DNA from: Caryophanales bacterium
GTDB taxonomy: Bacteria; Bacillota_I; Bacilli_A; RFN20; JAISJY01
Reading direction: 5' to 3'
NCBI GenBank assembly: GCA_031261365.1
Contig: JAISJY010000068.1
Coordinates: 1 to 5,420, forward strand
DNA: 5,420 nucleotides
Position numbers and translations under genes: made by a program. The notes under the pieces were generated by a model. It was not told the DNA's origin, did no database searches, and saw nothing but the letters and a program-made list of their open reading frames with translations. Below are positions 3,503 to 5,420 of the stretch, piece by piece (position 1 is the stretch's first letter; each line of letters starts with the position of its first letter).

Positions 3503-5420
3503 CTAAGCTACTGCACTAATATTACTAATTGTCGCATTACCTTTTAAAACTGCAAACGATAAAGTATAAGTGCCAGAATAATTATCATGACCTGTTAAAG
3601 TATAAGGAACACCATCTATAGAAATAGCATAATTATTCATTAAACCATCCCCATTAGCTCCTTCACTTGTTAAAACTCTAGTTATGACAATATGATATGT
3701 TTTGCCAACTTCTAAATCACCAACACTAGTATGTCCCCAATTAAAACCTAAACCAGAGCCACCATCCCAACCCCAAGCCTCCATACCTGTTTCATAATTT
3801 GATAATAAAACAGAACGGCATTCTTTAACTAAACCCTCAGTTCTTTGCATTGTAAAAGCAAATCTATAAGCATCTTCATCATTACCATAAGCATCAATTT
3901 TATAATCAAATTCAATACTAGCACTAGGAGCATTTGCTGGGAAAACTAAGGCTTCACCAGCTGAGTATGCCCGACGGTCTTTGACATTATCAAAAGGCCA
4001 ACCGTTAGTATTACCAATAAAGTTTATAGTTTTACTATCTGCACTAACTGTTGTTGAACCAGCTAAAGCGGCTAATAACTTACCTTCATTACCAGCTAAA
4101 TAATCATTAATAACCGTCATACTAGTACTCAAAGTAATATTTGTTACTTCAACTTTTGCTCTTTGAACAGAAATTGTTGGAATAGCATCAACGCCCCCTA
4201 ATCCTGCCCAAGAAGCATCAACATATTGTAAAATATCATCAACAAAATAATAAACCTTACCTTCTTTAAGAACCGTTGTTAATTTATAGTTAGTAGCATC
4301 AAGATTTTGAATACCACCTTGACCCCAAACTTGAGTTCTATCCGTAAATTGACCCCATTGAATTGCACTTCCTACTAATTCCTCACCAATAGCTTTTTTA
4401 CTACCATCTCCAAAAGCAACACCCCAAGACCTTTGACTAATTCCACTCAAAGCAGTAAGAGGTTTAGCATGTATAGAAACTTGGTCCCAAACCCAAAAAC
4501 TCTCTAAAGTCTTAAAAGTAGCCTCAGCATAAAAAAACTTACCTTGATAATCAAAAGCCGCCTCTGCTAAAGCCTCATCAGCATTAACACTTAATTTACC
4601 TTCTCCCAAAGCACTATAATTAAACTTATTAGCATAAGGATGGGTAGCACTAGGAGTTGTATTAATTAAAGGAACTTGACTAACTGCACTAATATTACTA
4701 ACAGTTGCATTACCACCTGAACAAGAAAAAGATAAATAGAAAGTTCCAACATTTGAACTATTAACAGTTTCAAAAGGAGCACTATTTCCAACCTTAACTA
4801 AAATATGTGTTCTATCAGAGATAACTCTCGTAATAACAACATGAACAGTTTGACCAACTTCTAACTCTTCTAGAGGAAACTCAGTTCCTTGAATGGCTTG
4901 ACTTGGTGAATCATTCCAATTCCAACTATTATTACCAATAGCAGAATTCTTAAAATAAACAGATCGGCAGTCAGTACCATTTCCATCTCTAAATCTCATA
5001 TTAAAAGCAAAAACATAAGAATCAGCATCATTACCATAAGAATCTACTTTATAATCAAACTCAATTCTCGCACTCTCATTAGCTGGGAATACTAAAGCAT
5101 CTCCTGCTGAAAATGCTCTTCTATCTTTTAAATTAATAATATCAGAAATATTATTGAAAGTAACAGTCTTACTATCCGCACTAACAATAGTGTTAGCTGG
5201 GTCTGCTACTAATAACTTACCCTCACTACCTGCCAAATAATTATCAATAAAAGTAACATCAGTCTTTAAATCAAAACCTGTAACCTCAACTCTAGCATCT
5301 TGAACAGAAATAGTTGGAATAGCTTCAACATCTGCTAATCCTGCCCAACCAGAACTAACATATTGTAAACCATCATTAACAAAATAATAAACTGTCCCAT
5401 CTTTTAAAATAGTTGATAAT
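3503..5420 (-). CDS. Large tandem-module protein, probably extracellular glycan-binding (N-terminus outside window)
   Basis: Partial gene. The frame is open to the window edge, giving 638 visible residues. A start at 5236 would be a TTG that is really an internal Leu of a repeat, because the upstream codons continue a recognisable module. The visible order is B'(C-terminal part)-A1-B-A2-stop. Module A (about 185 residues) carries KDRRA, LVFPAN, EFDYK.D.YGND, CRSV, LEVG, VITRV and ends GNATxSNISAV. Module B carries WGVAFGDGS, VYYFV, AIPTISVQ and ends YLAG. The strand-rich pattern, with many Trp, Tyr, Gly and Asn, suggests concanavalin/LamG-like beta-sandwiches that bind glycans. That fold is inferred, and I do not recognise a named family. 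No enzyme motif, LPXTG or C-terminal membrane segment is visible, and any signal peptide lies off-window. The stop is TAG. Followed by the SGNH lipoprotein and GH43 genes. Confidence 0.85.
   Translation of the reverse strand, partial: LSTILKDGTVYYFVNDGLQYVSSGWAGLADVEAIPTISVQDARVEVTGFDLKTDVTFIDNYLAGSEGKLLVADPANTIVSADSKTVTFNNISDIINLKDRRAFSAGDALVFPANESARIEFDYKVDSYGNDADSYVFAFNMRFRDGNGTDCRSVYFKNSAIGNNSWNWNDSPSQAIQGTEFPLEELEVGQTVHVVITRVISDRTHILVKVGNSAPFETVNSSNVGTFYLSFSCSGGNATVSNISAVSQVPLINTTPSATHPYANKFNYSALGEGKLSVNADEALAEAAFDYQGKFFYAEATFKTLESFWVWDQVSIHAKPLTALSGISQRSWGVAFGDGSKKAIGEELVGSAIQWGQFTDRTQVWGQGGIQNLDATNYKLTTVLKEGKVYYFVDDILQYVDASWAGLGGVDAIPTISVQRAKVEVTNITLSTSMTVINDYLAGNEGKLLAALAGSTTVSADSKTINFIGNTNGWPFDNVKDRRAYSAGEALVFPANAPSASIEFDYKIDAYGNDEDAYRFAFTMQRTEGLVKECRSVLLSNYETGMEAWGWDGGSGLGFNWGHTSVGDLEVGKTYHIVITRVLTSEGANGDGLMNNYAISIDGVPYTLTGHDNYSGTYTLSFAVLKGNATISNISAVA
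3506..4099 (-). repeat. Module A, second copy (C-terminal)
   Basis: From LAGNEGKLL to the final NISAVA before the stop. It aligns with the first A copy through VSADSKT, KDRRAYSAGEALVFPAN, IEFDYKIDAYGND, CRSV, LEVGKT, VITRV and GNATISNISAV. The part before VITRV is best conserved and the region after it varies in length. The protein stops at the end of this module, half a unit after the B copy. Confidence 0.85.
4100..4678 (-). repeat. Module B, complete copy, with linker
   Basis: Begins with a short linker (SQVPL..INTTPSATHPY in outline) and runs to VINDY. It holds FWVWDQVSIHAK, SWGVAFGDGS, IQWGQF, TVLKEGKVYYFV, LQYV, AIPTISVQ and KVEVTN. Its last third matches the partial copy at the window edge at about two of three residues by eye. 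Confidence 0.8.
4679..5236 (-). repeat. Module A, first copy
   Basis: From LAGSEGKLL to NISAVS. The first residue is Leu encoded by TTG. The spacing from this LAG to the next is 379 residues, so one A-B unit is 1137 nt. The DNA of the two A copies has drifted at many synonymous sites, which points to an old duplication. Confidence 0.85.
5237..5420 (-). repeat. Module B, partial copy running off the window edge
   Basis: Sixty-one codons reading LSTILKDGTVYYFV, GLQYV, WAGL, AIPTISVQDARVEVTG and FIDNY, matching the end of the complete B module without gap or stop. This shows that the gene continues upstream and has at least one and a half more modules than a start at 5236 would give. Confidence 0.88.

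Noticed and set aside
5234..5236. Start codon of the modular protein
   Set aside because: The codon is TTG for a Leu inside the repeated YLAG motif, and the frame upstream continues a matching module to the window edge.
1..5420. CRISPR array, insertion sequence or att site
   Set aside because: No short regularly spaced repeats, transposase or recombinase motifs, or terminal inverted repeats were seen. The only long repeat is the coding A-B module. No direct repeat of the tRNA 3' end was noticed.

Overview
The window is AT-rich DNA with six protein genes, all on the minus strand, and one tRNA gene on the plus strand. It looks like a low-GC, anaerobic Bacillota-type bacterium. The signs are strong AAGGAGG-type ribosome binding sites, a PerR-type regulator, peroxide and superoxide defence by rubrerythrin and desulfoferrodoxin rather than catalase and SOD, a tRNA with an encoded CCA end, and a bacterial lipobox. 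About 27 tryptophans in the six proteins are all encoded by TGG, and every gene is intact under the standard code. This argues against a mycoplasma-type UGA=Trp code. The exact taxon cannot be fixed from this window.

Region 1 (about 111-1486, minus strand) is a compact oxidative-stress operon read perR > rbr > dfx. It has an extended -10 promoter, a PerR/Fur-box-like operator at the expected start point, 1-nt and 3-nt gaps between genes, and a rho-independent terminator with a GAAA loop after dfx. The simplest model is a metal-sensing repressor that controls its own operon. When peroxide oxidises PerR, rubrerythrin (peroxide reductase) and desulfoferrodoxin (superoxide reductase) are made.

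Region 2 (1422-1724) is the only long gene-free stretch for proteins. It holds the perR promoter and operator, a tRNA-Gln(CUG) gene with its own promoter on the plus strand, and a hairpin that ends the convergent carbohydrate operon and may also stop tRNA transcription.

Region 3 (1725 to beyond 5420, minus strand) is a carbohydrate-related gene group. In reading order it holds a large protein of tandem beta-rich modules (its N-terminus is outside the window), an intergenic hairpin, an SGNH-hydrolase lipoprotein with an Ig-like N-terminal domain, and a GH43-family glycosidase with no signal peptide. The order suggests glycan binding or attachment, deacylation at the cell surface, and intracellular trimming of imported oligosaccharides. 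The substrate is unknown, and no transporter or regulator for it lies in the window.

Nothing here is clearly a new kind of system. The parts most worth a second look are the A-B-A repeat protein and its operon, the three-half-site operator, the PerR that lacks the usual first helix, and the intergenic hairpin without a U-tract.
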